Part shown: one piece after another, positions 27,988 to 36,995 of the stretch
Position numbering within the stretch: the stretch's first letter is position 1
Layout of the letters: every line of letters starts with the position of its first letter
Source: DAIDKA01 sp963708865
GTDB taxonomy: Bacteria; Pseudomonadota; Gammaproteobacteria; Steroidobacterales; Steroidobacteraceae
NCBI GenBank assembly: GCA_963708865.1
Contig: CAVPUC010000002.1
Location: forward strand, 186,001 to 250,000
DNA length: 64,000 nt
Direction: 5' to 3'
Notes under the pieces: model-generated
Seen by the model: the letters and a program-made list of their open reading frames with translations, nothing else
What the model was told of the DNA's origin: nothing
Databases searched by the model: none
Program-made: the position numbers and the translations under genes

Positions 27988-28374
27988 GAAACCATCGAGC
28001 ATCGCCCAGGACCTCAGGCTTTTGAGCGCTGCCCTGGAGCCGCCGACCTCGACGGTGGCGAGATTTGCGTCGGGTTCGACGCTCCGCTTCAACGCGTCTT
28101 CGATCTGGCGCTCGACGTCAGCTGCCACCACCCGTGGTTTGCGCCTGAGGTTGTCCGAAACACCAACGACACTTTGCACCGCCCGAACGGCTTTTTCCGC
28201 CCGATCGCGCTGATAGCTCCACTCAACATCACCCTCGAGGGTCAGCCAACCGCCCTCGACGGTGACCTTGATGAATTCCGACGAATAGCGAAGCGCATCG
28301 TGAAGTCCCTCGATGGCATCGCGCGCGATCTCCGAATCGGTCCGCTTGTTGCTGACAGGCAATTCATCGTCCAT
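27958..28374 (-). CDS. BON-domain protein 3, C-terminally degraded
   Basis: Protein of 138 residues. One BON domain is clear (FIKVTVEGGWLTLEGDVEWSYQRDRAEKAVRAVQSVVGV); a second begins (RQIEDALKRSVEPDANLATVEVGGSRAAL) but ends prematurely in SWAMLDGFSMHRESVRR rather than the usual WAEREEAERAAW. The N-terminal BON of the paralogues is missing. It is convergent with the two-repeat gene by a 30-nt overlap. A possible FNR-type promoter lies about 250 nt upstream. Confidence 0.72.
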   Translation of the reverse strand: MDDELPVSNKRTDSEIARDAIEGLHDALRYSSEFIKVTVEGGWLTLEGDVEWSYQRDRAEKAVRAVQSVVGVSDNLRRKPRVVAADVERQIEDALKRSVEPDANLATVEVGGSRAALKSLRSWAMLDGFSMHRESVRR

Positions 28375-28625
28375 GGCATTCTCCGATCAGAGCACGTAGC
28401 TAGACTCCGGCATCCTCTTCAGCTCCTCTCGGCTGGCGCCGTGGATGCCCACGCCAGATTTTCCCGGCTTGAAGAGGCGGGCACCGACGGTCAAAACGCC
28501 AATTGCCAGATGGCGAGGACTGAAGCTAGGGTTTTTCGTAGACTGATCCTAAGTAAGCCGCGACGCAGCTTCAGCCGCGTATGGTGCGGATGGCAGGATA
28601 TTAGGCGCTCTCAGGCGCCCGCACA

Positions 28626-28639
28626 TTGATCCACGTCAA
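28626..28639. promoter_or_regulatory. FNR/FixK-type box, candidate BON 3 promoter
   Basis: TTGATCCACGTCAA. On the minus strand TAATAT (28603-28598) follows after 22 nt; this would give BON 3 a leader of about 215 nt. The 408-bp gap around it otherwise contains no gene. Confidence 0.6.
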
Positions 28640-28668
28640 TTACCAAAGCGAGGTATTCATGCGCCGCA

Positions 28669-28682
28669 TTGACGCTGATCAA
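28669..28682. promoter_or_regulatory. FNR/FixK-type box, hsp20 promoter
   Basis: TTGACGCTGATCAA followed after exactly 22 nt by TATGAT (28705-28710), a near-consensus -10. It is the best class II FNR-type promoter in the window, 101 nt before the Hsp20 ATG. Confidence 0.78.
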
Positions 28683-28782
28683 AGCGGCGGTCGGAGAACA
28701 CCAATATGATTAATCCGATGCTGCGGCCGACCCAATCGACCGCACGTTCAAAGGTTGTAGCATCGTTGCAGGAGGATCCAAT

Positions 28783-29217
28783 ATGACCATGTTGCGCTGG
28801 GAACCGTTTCGTGAAATGCAGGATGCATTGTGTTTTTCGCCGTCATATCTCGCCGACAACGCCGCCAGGGACGAGGTCTCGACGAGAAGCTGGGTACCGC
28901 TCGCGAACATCAGTGAAAACGAGAAAGAATATCTCATCAGGTGCGATCTGCCTGATGTGAAGAAAGAAGATGTGAAAATTACCGTGGCTGATGGTGTAAT
29001 CACTATCAGCGGTGAACGCAAATTGGAGCGCGAGGATCAGAGCGAAAACGCCATCCGCGTCGAGAGCATTTACGGTGCTTTCACGCGCAGTTTTGTACTG
29101 CCGGACAACGTCGATGCCGAGAGCATTCAGGCCGAGAGCAAGGATGGCGTGCTGCGCATTCACATCCCCAAAGTCAAGACCAAGAAAGCGCAGCCTTTGG
29201 CGATCGAGGTGCATTGA
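28783..29217 (+). CDS. Hsp20-family small heat shock protein
   Basis: Small heat-shock chaperone of 144 residues. The alpha-crystallin domain spans about residues 38-135 (WVPLANISENEKEYLIRCDLP; DGVITISGERKLERED; GAFTRSFVLPDNVD; SKDGVLRIHIPK). It binds unfolding proteins without ATP. The ATG is preceded by AGGAGG. Control by an FNR-type box rather than a visible heat-shock element is notable. Confidence 0.93.
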   Translation: MTMLRWEPFREMQDALCFSPSYLADNAARDEVSTRSWVPLANISENEKEYLIRCDLPDVKKEDVKITVADGVITISGERKLEREDQSENAIRVESIYGAFTRSFVLPDNVDAESIQAESKDGVLRIHIPKVKTKKAQPLAIEVH

Positions 29218-29231
29218 ACCAAGTGGCAAGG

Positions 29232-29259
29232 CAAGTGCCGGCCTTAGGTCCGGCACTTG
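29232..29259 (+). terminator. Strong hairpin after hsp20
   Basis: Ten-bp perfect stem CAAGTGCCGG / CCGGCACTTG with an 8-nt loop, 15 nt after the Hsp20 stop. There is no T-run, so it may act as a terminator or as an mRNA 3'-end stabiliser. Confidence 0.5.
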
Positions 29260-29398
29260 ACTTGACAGGTATGACGAATGTCGCGGAGCTGCTGACGAAT
29301 TCCCGCAGCGCGTGAGCCTGGCGAGTGCTGCGTGATTGACGATCGCGAGAGCGTTGTGGTGTTCGAGTCTTTAACTGGGATAACAACGCCGGCTGCCG

Positions 29399-30721
29399 CT
29401 ACCTGGGCAATGCATGATTAAATTGCGACGCCAGGGCCGCGGCCTCTGCGGCGTTCAGCCCAGTAATTTCAAATTCCTTGCCGAACGCACCTCGGATGAC
29501 CGCCTGCGAGATTACTTGCGGCGAATTATGTTCGGTATACACGACTGCCATGCGGGAGCCGATATTCTGGCCTGTAGCGCTCAGCATCGAGGCGGCGCCG
29601 CGCTTGCTAAGGCGAACCTGGACGGCCACCCCGTAGTCGGTTTGCTTCGCGCGGACCTGCGTCAGCTCACCCTTTGAGACAACAGCCTGGCGTCTCAACA
29701 GGATCGGCCGGCCGCCCCGATCCGCGTAGAGCTGGTCATCGACGGGTACCTTGCCTGTATTCTGTGCCGTATACGCATCGCTGTGCTCGTCGACTAGGAA
29801 GAACTCAAGCGTTACCACGCGCTCAGCCGCCAGGGTGGTTGCACGTCCGGACATGACGGCACACAGCGCGACGAAAACGCATATCGCGCCCACCAGCACA
29901 GCGTTCTGACGGCGACTCGGGCGCGCGCCTGGCATCGACTCCGCGCAAAGCCTCCTGAGCCGGTTTTCCAGGGTCGAACGGATGGCCATCGCAACGGTGG
30001 CCGTAAACAGCGGCGATGGTGAGGCAAGGTGGCGCAGGACATTGGCGTAGGCGGTCCGGTCGCCGATGGCCGATGCGGCCGCCTCATCGCTGGTCAGCTC
30101 GCTCAGCATGTGCAGGCGCCGATACAACAGATAGGCCAGCGGATTGAACCAGAAGATGGCCCGGTAGAGCGTGGCCAGCCACAGGCGGTAACCATCCCGA
30201 TTGCGGATATGGGCTTTTTCGTGTGCCAGGACAGCTGCGAGCATGGAACTGCCCCAGGACTCATATCCGGGCGGGAACAAAATCGTCGAACCAAAGGAGG
30301 CCGGGCCGCGGATCGCGGTGCTGACTCGCACGTCGAGATCATCCGCAAACTGCCCCGAAAGGCTTCGGGCGCGGCGACATATCCGTGCGCCCATCCACAG
30401 GCCCGTGACGAATCTTGCGAGCAGAGTGATCAGTCCCGCCAGATAAACGATCGAACACCACAGTGCGATGGGGGCGGCAGCCGGTGTTTCCCCTTGCAGT
30501 ACCCGCTGGGCTGAACGGGGCGAGGGCAATACATCGAGCGACGGCGCCAAGGGCACAATCGCCCGGGACAAGAGCGGCATCGCAAGCGAGGCGATGGCGA
30601 CCAGAGTCCATAACTGTTTTTCGGTTGTGAGGTCCCGCACTCTGAGCGCTTTGAGGGCCATCCAACTCATCGCCAGCAATACGCTGCCCCGAACGGCAGC
30701 CTCGATCACAGCTGCAAGCAT
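29399..30721 (-). CDS. M56 (BlaR1-like) membrane metallopeptidase with SecD-like head domain
   Basis: Membrane protein of 440 residues. The N-terminal part has four helices and the M56 zinc site AHEKAHIRNRDGY with the third ligand region SELTSDEAAASA. Instead of a penicillin-binding sensor, the C-terminal domain after the last helix (from about residue 300) resembles the SecD P1 head subdomain: EFFLVDEHSDAY, LTQVRAKQTDYGVAVQVRLSKRGA and SQAVIRGAFGKEFEITGLNAAEA. BlaR1-type proteins cleave the BlaI repressor on signal. ATG 30721 is favoured by GGGAGG at 6 nt and overlaps the BlaI stop. Confidence 0.82.
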   Translation of the reverse strand: MLAAVIEAAVRGSVLLAMSWMALKALRVRDLTTEKQLWTLVAIASLAMPLLSRAIVPLAPSLDVLPSPRSAQRVLQGETPAAAPIALWCSIVYLAGLITLLARFVTGLWMGARICRRARSLSGQFADDLDVRVSTAIRGPASFGSTILFPPGYESWGSSMLAAVLAHEKAHIRNRDGYRLWLATLYRAIFWFNPLAYLLYRRLHMLSELTSDEAAASAIGDRTAYANVLRHLASPSPLFTATVAMAIRSTLENRLRRLCAESMPGARPSRRQNAVLVGAICVFVALCAVMSGRATTLAAERVVTLEFFLVDEHSDAYTAQNTGKVPVDDQLYADRGGRPILLRRQAVVSKGELTQVRAKQTDYGVAVQVRLSKRGAASMLSATGQNIGSRMAVVYTEHNSPQVISQAVIRGAFGKEFEITGLNAAEAAALASQFNHALPR

Positions 30722-31092
30722 CACTTGCCTCCCGATTTATCCTTCCTGACCTTTTTCATCAAACGTTCCAGGTCGCGCTGGCTAACAACTTTTGCCTCTA
30801 ACATGCCCAGCAGCACTTCATCGACCGAGCCATTGCAGAACCAATCCGCCACGCGTTGCACGGCACGGGCGGCGAGGTGCGCCGGCGTTTTGACAGCGCG
30901 GTAGAGAAAGGTGCGCTGTTCGCGGGCGTGGACCAGATATCCCTTGTCCTCCAGGCGACTGAGTACCGTTCGGACGGTCGATTCCTTAAGGGGACGCGCC
31001 AGTGCGAGCCGAACCTGATCGGCACTGGCCGGACCGGAACGCCAAACTATGTGGAGGATTTCGCGCTCAAGTTCTCCGAGATCTGCTCGCAT
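30721..31092 (-). CDS. BlaI/MecI/CopY-family repressor
   Basis: Winged-helix repressor of about 123 residues: LGELEREILHIVWRSGPASADQVRLALARPLKESTVRTVLSRLEDKG is the DNA-binding domain; the C terminus (AVQRVADWFCNGSVDEVLLGML) is the dimer helix set. ATG 31092 is preferred to TTG 31110. It overlaps the M56 gene, its expected protease partner. A palindromic operator lies immediately upstream, between it and the divergent permease genes. Confidence 0.9.
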   Translation of the reverse strand: MRADLGELEREILHIVWRSGPASADQVRLALARPLKESTVRTVLSRLEDKGYLVHAREQRTFLYRAVKTPAHLAARAVQRVADWFCNGSVDEVLLGMLEAKVVSQRDLERLMKKVRKDKSGGK

Positions 31093-31112
31093 GCTGCACT
31101 CATTCGACAAGT

Positions 31113-31131
31113 TGTAGCGCTACAGAGTGTA
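31113..31131. promoter_or_regulatory. BlaI-type operator
   Basis: TGTAGCGCTACA (31113-31124) is a perfect dyad, overlapped by TACAGAGTGTA (31121-31131). Both fit the TGTA/TACA half-sites of BlaI-family repressors. It lies 21 nt before the BlaI ATG, so autoregulation is likely. Confidence 0.65.
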
Positions 31132-31237
31132 GCATTTGGCCCCAAATTTGCAACTGGTAGAGTGAGCGGCCTATGTGGGCGCCGAATCACCGGGCTCGGT
31201 CAAGGCCTTTGCGTGTGAATGGTGTTCCGGCTGCCTG

Positions 31238-31273
31238 TGTCCGCGGGAGTGTCCGCCTAATTGTCCGCGGACA
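31238..31273. promoter_or_regulatory. Three phased TGTCCGC repeats (activator site candidate)
   Basis: TGTCCGC begins at 31238, 31250 and 31262, exactly 12 bp apart; the third copy extends to the palindrome TGTCCGCGGACA (31262-31273). The array ends 64 bp before a sigma54 promoter, the usual place for an enhancer-binding protein. Confidence 0.6.
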
Positions 31274-31337
31274 GTCCAAGCCTCCGAATCGTCTGCGATA
31301 ATTAAGCGCAAACAAGCACTTATATCATCCCGGGAGG

Positions 31338-31353
31338 TGGCACGCGGATTGCT
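31338..31353 (+). promoter_or_regulatory. Consensus sigma54 promoter of the permease cluster
   Basis: TGGCACGCGGATTGCT matches TGGCAC-N5-TTGCW perfectly with GG-N10-GC spacing. It lies 61 nt before the GTG start of the first permease. Confidence 0.78.
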
Positions 31354-31414
31354 ACTCCGCAGGCAGCATTCGCGGGTCGCCACTCGCTTTTGGTGGGGGT
31401 CTGGGGAGACAAGC

Positions 31415-32710
31415 GTGCTCGGTTACTACCCTGATCTGGCCTTCCGGGGCCTGAGGCGCAATGTCGCGCTCACCGCGTTGATGGTGGCGGTCGTGGGTTT
31501 CGGCATCGGTGCCTCCATGACAGTGCTGACCACACTTCGAGCCCTGGCGCTGGATCCCATACCCGGCAAATCCTCGCGCCTGTTCGTGCCGTTAATCAAT
31601 GCCCGGCGTCCATCGCCCGATACCCTTACCTACAGCGATGCCATGGCCCTGATGAAGGCTCATCAGGCGCTCCGGCAGAGCGCGATGTTCGGCGGTTTAC
31701 TGGTGGTGAGTGCAGCGGGCGAGGGGCCGTTCCCGGTTGGCGGCCGTGCCGCGTATGGCGATTTCTTCCGCATGTTCGCGGTTCCATTTCGCAGCGGCGG
31801 CCCCTGGAGTCAGGCTGACGATGATGGCGGCAGCAATGTAGTGGTACTCAGTGCGAAGCTGGCCGATCGCCTGTTTCCCCACGCCGATGCCGTCGGCAAA
31901 ACCATTAATCTGAGTGCCCATGATTACCGGGTCATCGGCGTAACGCAGCAGTGGAATCCCGCACCGCGTTTTTACGATCTGGGCTTCGGAACCGGTCTGG
32001 ATGGCCCAGATGATGTGTTCCTGCCTTTCTCTACGGCGGTCAATTCGCAAATGGAGCGCCCTGGCCCCTTACGCTGCAGCGTCGTGCGGAATTTGCGCAA
32101 CGAGGAGTATGCGACCATACCCTGCTATTGGGTCCAGTTCTGGGTGGAGCTGCCCACTGCGGCGGCGGCGCGCGCTTACAAGGCGTTTTTGTACAACTTT
32201 GCCGCTCAGCGTCAGCAGGTCGGACATTTCAATTGGCCGCTGCGGGTCGATTTGCCAAACCTGCGCAGCTGGCTGGCACTGCAGATTGAGGTCCCGGATA
32301 CGCTTCGCGTCAGCAGCGTAGTGGCCTTCGGCTTTCTGGTTGTGTGCCTCATCAATGCCGCGGGCCTGATGCTCGCCAGATTTTCTGCGCGCGCCGGTGA
32401 GCTGGGCGTGCGCCGCGCGCTGGGCGCATCGCGATGGGACATCTGCCTGCAGTGTCTCGTGGAAACGGCTGTCGTGGGTTTGCCGGCGGGTCTGGTGGGG
32501 TTGGGTCTGACCGCGGCAGGGCTGGCCACTCAGAGGTCGCTGCACATGATCGCCGGCAGCACGGGAGCAGTCGCCCGGGTCACGTCCCTTGATGGCGACA
32601 TGATGGTCATCACCCTGGTACTGGCCGTCTGCGCCACGCTATGTTCCGCCCTGTACGCAGTCTGGCGTGCGAGCCTTGTCCAACCCGCTTGGCAGCTGAA
32701 AACGCAGTAG
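31415..32710 (+). CDS. FtsX/MacB-type ABC permease 1
   Basis: Permease of 431 residues in the MacB architecture: one N-terminal helix (VALTALMVAVVGFGIGASMTV), a large periplasmic domain (about residues 45-310, with VVLSAKLADRLFPHADAVGKTINL) and three C-terminal helices with the coupling-helix motif RAGELGVRRALGASRWDI. GTG 31415 is the first start consistent with the family length. No ATPase gene is near; the partner is permease 2, 12 nt downstream. Transcription is probably from the sigma54 promoter upstream. Confidence 0.85.
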   Translation: MLGYYPDLAFRGLRRNVALTALMVAVVGFGIGASMTVLTTLRALALDPIPGKSSRLFVPLINARRPSPDTLTYSDAMALMKAHQALRQSAMFGGLLVVSAAGEGPFPVGGRAAYGDFFRMFAVPFRSGGPWSQADDDGGSNVVVLSAKLADRLFPHADAVGKTINLSAHDYRVIGVTQQWNPAPRFYDLGFGTGLDGPDDVFLPFSTAVNSQMERPGPLRCSVVRNLRNEEYATIPCYWVQFWVELPTAAAARAYKAFLYNFAAQRQQVGHFNWPLRVDLPNLRSWLALQIEVPDTLRVSSVVAFGFLVVCLINAAGLMLARFSARAGELGVRRALGASRWDICLQCLVETAVVGLPAGLVGLGLTAAGLATQRSLHMIAGSTGAVARVTSLDGDMMVITLVLAVCATLCSALYAVWRASLVQPAWQLKTQ

Positions 32711-32722
32711 CGCAAGGAGCAT

Positions 32723-33943
32723 ATGGAGATACTGCCGATTCTTTATGCCCTGCGGCGCAACAAGATTGGCGCAGCGCTGATCGGGCTGCAGATCGCGTTG
32801 ACGCTCGCCATCGTTTGCAACTGCTTGTCCATTATCGAGGCGTATCGCGGTCAGATGGCACGCCCAAGTGGTGTGGACGAGGCCCACATCTTCACGGTGA
32901 ACAGCAGCTGGATCGGAGCACCAGATGATCTGAAGGCGGATATCGCGGTCGATCTCGCCACCCTGCGCGCCCTGCCTGGCGTGGTGGACGCCGACGCCAC
33001 CAATGGCTTTCCGCTGGCCGGTTTGGGCGGCGGAACGCAAATCAGCATGAACCCGGATCAGCAGCAGTCGGATGTCGGCACGACGGAATACTTCGTCGAT
33101 GAGCACGGGCTTGCGGCGTTTGGCGTCAATCTCACCGCCGGGCGCGGGTTCACAGCCGATGAAGTCACTGATCTGCGTCGGGGCGACGATGATGCCGCGC
33201 CCAGCATCGTGATAACGCAGCAGCTTGCCCGGGTACTGTTCCCCGCCGGTGACGCCCTCGGGAGTGTGATTTATCTGCGCTCGGGCACCACGCCCAAGCG
33301 CATCGTCGGCGTCGTCGAGCGGACCCAATCGCCATCCGCTGGCTTCAGCTGGGGCCAGTCAGCTGCCGAGAACTCCGTGTTCGTGCCCCATCGGTACCTC
33401 AATAGCCACATCACCTATGTCATACGAGTCCGTCCCGGCGCACTGGCGACGGTTATGTCCGCGGCACGAGACAGGCTCTACGCACTGACGCGGCGGCGGG
33501 TCATCTCGAATGTCTCACCGTTCCGGGAGATCCGACAGCAGGCCTATCAGTCACAACATTCCCTGAGCGTGCTGCTCGGTATGTTGAGCGCATTACTGAT
33601 GACCGTCACCGCTTCCGGCATCGTTGGACTGGTTCTGTATTGGGTGGCTCAGCGCCGCAGGCAAATCGGCATGCGCAGGGCGCTAGGAGCGCGCCGTGTA
33701 GACATCTTGCGATACTTCCACCTCGAGAATTTACTGATCGCCGGTGCGGGCGCTGTATTGGGCGTGGTGATCGGGTTGGTCGCAAACACCTGGCTCGCTG
33801 CAACTCTTGTACTGACGCGGATGAGTGCCGGCTATATCTGCGCCGGGGCGGCCATCGTGCTCGCGCTCAGCCAGGCCGCGGTGTTGTGGCCGGCACTGCG
33901 CGCTGCTGCCATTCCACCGGCTGCGGCCATCCGCGATCTGTAG
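32723..33943 (+). CDS. FtsX/MacB-type ABC permease 2
   Basis: Permease of 406 residues, second of the first pair. N-terminal helix ALIGLQIALTLAIVCNCL, periplasmic domain with SIVITQQLARVLFPAGDALGSVIYL and IVGVVERTQSP, and three C-terminal helices with RRRQIGMRRALGARRVDILRYF, the segment that contacts the ATPase in MacB. An AAGGAG ribosome site precedes the ATG. Followed by a terminator-like hairpin about 100 nt later. Confidence 0.85.
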   Translation: MEILPILYALRRNKIGAALIGLQIALTLAIVCNCLSIIEAYRGQMARPSGVDEAHIFTVNSSWIGAPDDLKADIAVDLATLRALPGVVDADATNGFPLAGLGGGTQISMNPDQQQSDVGTTEYFVDEHGLAAFGVNLTAGRGFTADEVTDLRRGDDDAAPSIVITQQLARVLFPAGDALGSVIYLRSGTTPKRIVGVVERTQSPSAGFSWGQSAAENSVFVPHRYLNSHITYVIRVRPGALATVMSAARDRLYALTRRRVISNVSPFREIRQQAYQSQHSLSVLLGMLSALLMTVTASGIVGLVLYWVAQRRRQIGMRRALGARRVDILRYFHLENLLIAGAGAVLGVVIGLVANTWLAATLVLTRMSAGYICAGAAIVLALSQAAVLWPALRAAAIPPAAAIRDL

Positions 33944-34041
33944 CTGGGTTCGCGGGGCACACTCATGCCAGGCCTCGGCCTATGCGTTGCGCCGGGGTGG
34001 CTGAAACGACGGGCTGCGAGCCGTACGGCCCTCAATTAAGC

Positions 34042-34065
34042 AGGGGGTTTCTGCTACCCCCTTTT
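34042..34065 (+). terminator. Rho-independent terminator between permease pairs 1 and 2
   Basis: GGGGGT (34043-34048), a 7-nt loop, ACCCCC (34056-34061) and TTTT. It would end the first permease transcript; the rest of the 314-bp gap has no gene. Confidence 0.7.
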
Positions 34066-34257
34066 GCGGCTCCCGGCCATGGCGCCGGGGAGCAATTCTC
34101 GGCTTCGTGGTGGACGCAGTGGCAACCGTGAGCTTTTACTTAGCCTTGGGATTTACGCCGCAATTGGAACGCCGTTGGGATGGGCTTGTCAGATCTGCAG
34201 ACTCGGCACATCGAGACGTGGGTATTCCAAAAACGTGAACCAGCGAGGGGCCACGCG

Positions 34258-35430
34258 GTGAAGTTCCTGCCCTTGGTCTGGTCCGCTCTGTGGCGCCAAC
34301 GCACCGAATCTTTGTTGACGTTGTCGGCGCTGACCGTCGCCTTCACGCTGTTCGGCGCCATGCTCGCGCTCAATGCGGCCTACGAGAAGGCCATCGCCGA
34401 TGCGCGTATGGACGAGCTTTTCGTGACGCGGCGCTTCGATGGCCCGACCGCTCTGCCAATGGGCTACCGGGAACAGTTGGCACGCATCCCGGGAGTAACG
34501 GCCGTTGGCGGCCAGATCTGGTTCGGGGGCCACGAACAGGATGAACATCACGCGATTCTGATCATGTTCGTGGACGAGGGCATGCGTGCGGCGTGGCCCG
34601 AACTGCCGCTGTCGCACGCGGACTGGCAGGCCCTGGACGCCATGCCCACGGGCATCTTCCTGACCCACAAGGCGGCAGCGCGCCGAAACGCGAAAATAGG
34701 CGGCGTGGTGACCCTGAACACTGCGCCAGGCAGCCGTGCGGATGGCGGTACCACCTGGTACTTCACCGTGCTCGGCATTGTCCCGGATCCCCCGGGGTGG
34801 GGGCAATGGAACCCGGACCTGATAATCGCAAATCTGCGCTACTGGGAAGCGGCGAGCGATCTGCAGGAGCGCAACATGGTCAATACCCTGCGCGTCGCCA
34901 TCGATCGCCCCGAACATGCGCGCGCCGTGTGCCGGGCGATCGAAACTCAGTTCACCAACGCGAATCCCGCACTGTCGTGCGTACCGGCGCGCGAGAACGC
35001 ACAAGAGCTGGCCGAGGCGAACATCAATATGCGCAAGATCAGCCTCGGCATCGCCGCGGCCGGGTTGTTCATGATCCTTTTTCTATGCGCCAACGGCATG
35101 GCCGAGTCGGTTCGCGAGCGGCTTTGGGAATTCGGGGTTCTGAAGACCTTTGGGTACAGTGACGCGGGTCTCGGCCTCTTGGTGGTTCTGGAAGCGGCCA
35201 TCCCGACGCTGCTGGCGGCTCTCCTGGGCGCAGCGCTGGCACGCGGGGTCGATGCATTCATCGCACATCTTGCGGTGACGGGTGTGATCAACATGCCCGA
35301 GATCCACGCATCATCAGCGGCCTTTGGCTGGGCACTGTGCGTCGCTCTGATAGTCGCGCTGGTAAGCTCGGTGGCACCGCTGCTGCGGGTCAGACGCATG
35401 CAAGTCGGCGCGGTGGTTGCGGGCCGATGA
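34258..35430 (+). CDS. FtsX-type ABC permease 3
   Basis: Permease of 390 residues beginning GTG AAG TTC CTG CC, identical to the start of permease 5. N-terminal helix LTLSALTVAFTLFGAMLAL, periplasmic domain (about 45-265), then three helices with RERLWEFGVLKTFGYSDAGL as coupling region. It is shorter than permeases 1 and 2 and closer to the LolC/FtsX-like type. Its stop overlaps the start of permease 4 (ATGA). Confidence 0.85.
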   Translation: MKFLPLVWSALWRQRTESLLTLSALTVAFTLFGAMLALNAAYEKAIADARMDELFVTRRFDGPTALPMGYREQLARIPGVTAVGGQIWFGGHEQDEHHAILIMFVDEGMRAAWPELPLSHADWQALDAMPTGIFLTHKAAARRNAKIGGVVTLNTAPGSRADGGTTWYFTVLGIVPDPPGWGQWNPDLIIANLRYWEAASDLQERNMVNTLRVAIDRPEHARAVCRAIETQFTNANPALSCVPARENAQELAEANINMRKISLGIAAAGLFMILFLCANGMAESVRERLWEFGVLKTFGYSDAGLGLLVVLEAAIPTLLAALLGAALARGVDAFIAHLAVTGVINMPEIHASSAAFGWALCVALIVALVSSVAPLLRVRRMQVGAVVAGR

Positions 35431-36586
35431 GCGAGCTGCGGCAGATCGTGGCCGTGATACTCATCGCACTGGGCAGCCTGCGCAACCGCTACGCCACCGC
35501 CATGGTCATCGTCATCGGCATGGCCAGCGTCGTGGGCGTACTGACGTCGATGTTATCCCTCATCAGCGGGATGACGCGGGCCTATTACGCCCCGGAAGAC
35601 GCGCGGCGTGCCGTGGTTTGGGCCGGCTCCGCCAACTTTGACCAGAGCCGCAGCCTCCATCGCGATGTCATCGGGACCATCCTCGATGCTCCCGGAATCG
35701 CCAAGGGAGCGGATGGTGCGCCGCTGGCGGATGCCGAGTTCCTGATGCGACTTCCGACGCTTGAGGGATTTGCCGATGGCTCACTCAATCTGCGCGGACT
35801 CAGCGGTGCGGGGTTGGAGATCAGGCCTGCCTTCAGGGTGATCGCCGGCCGGACTGTTCCACGACGGGCCGCCGCGAACTGCTCATCGGTACCGGCGCGC
35901 AGAGCAGGTTCGGCCTCGGCGTGGGCGGCAAGGTGCACCTGATCGACGGCGACTGGCCGATCGTCGGGGTATTTACCGACGGCGGCGACATCCTAGAAAG
36001 TTATCTGGTCGGGGACGCCGACACCATCATGGGGGCGACCCGGCGCCGCGGCTATGCGCAGGTGATGGCGCAGTTGAGCGATGCCGGCGCCTACCCAAGG
36101 TTTGCCGCCTGGCTTACCGAAAACCCGGCGCTGGCCGTCAGCGTCGAACGTAAGACTGACTACGATCTTCGCCAGCTCGGACGCCAGAGCGCCTTTTTCA
36201 CGCACATGGCCTATCTGATTGGCGCGATCATGGCCCTGGGTGCGATGTTCGGGGTCGTCAAGATCATGTACGCGGCGGTGCGCGCGCGTACCCGGGAAAT
36301 CGGAACGCTGCGGGCCTTGGGATTTGGAGCAGCACCCGTCGCCGCCTCGGTCCTGGCAGAGGCGGCGCTGCTGGGCGTGGTCGGTGCGCTCCTCGGAACG
36401 GCGCTCGCCTGGCTCGTGTTCGACGGCCGTGAGATGTGGGTATGGGGGTCGTTCAAGCTACAGGTATCGACAGACCTTTGGGCACTCGGCCTGGTCTGGG
36501 CTCTCGTCACCTCGCTGCTGGGAGGCCTGGCGCCCGCGCTTCGTGCCGCTCGACTTCCTGCCTCAGAGGCCCTGCGAGCCGCGTAA
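35427..36586 (+). pseudogene. FtsX-type ABC permease 4, frameshifted
   Basis: Partner of permease 3. The N-terminal helix RYATAMVIVIGMASVVGVLTSM and about 140 residues are in the first frame; near 35850-35870 the frame changes, and the protein resumes as RRELLIGTGAQSRFGLGVGG and runs to the usual end (RTREIGTLRALGFGAAPVAASVLAEA; LLGGLAPALRAARLPASEALRAA). All parts of the family are present, so a sequencing error or a recent mutation are equally possible. Confidence 0.82.
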
Positions 36587-36665
36587 TACCCACAGATCGA
36601 ACCCGCGCCGGTGAAGGAATATCTGCAGATCCGCGTCACTCGACCGGGCCAATCGCACAGATCCG

Positions 36666-36995
36666 CTAGCGTCCCCCCGGTCCACCACTGCCAGTTGTGG
36701 TTCCGAGGCTATTGTTGTTCTGGATCTGGTTCTGAAGATTAGTCTGGGTGTCTGCTGCCTCGGCTTGAAGTTGTGCCATCGTGTAGCAGACCCTGCTGCG
36801 CGAAACGTGTGAGCCGGTCTCCAGGTCGTTGCGACAGTATTGCGCCTCGCCGTTCACCATGGTTTTCTGATAGCCGATTGGAACCGAGAACTTCTCGCCA
36901 GGCGTCTGCGCCTGCGTCGGCGTAGGGCCTTGGGTCGCACACGCGACGAGCAGCGCAGCACCCGCGAAACTCAGGCATAGGTTGATCGTTCTCAT
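36666..36995 (-). CDS. Small lipoprotein, unknown function
   Basis: Protein of 109 residues with signal SFAGAALLVACATQ (lipobox LVAC). The mature part has the motif YQKTMVNGEAQYCRNDLETGSHVSRSRVCYTMAQL, with two cysteines that could form a disulphide, found in small proteobacterial exported proteins of unknown role. The C terminus is Q/N/G-rich. It is convergent with the permease 4 gene. Confidence 0.65.
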   Translation of the reverse strand: MRTINLCLSFAGAALLVACATQGPTPTQAQTPGEKFSVPIGYQKTMVNGEAQYCRNDLETGSHVSRSRVCYTMAQLQAEAADTQTNLQNQIQNNNSLGTTTGSGGPGGR

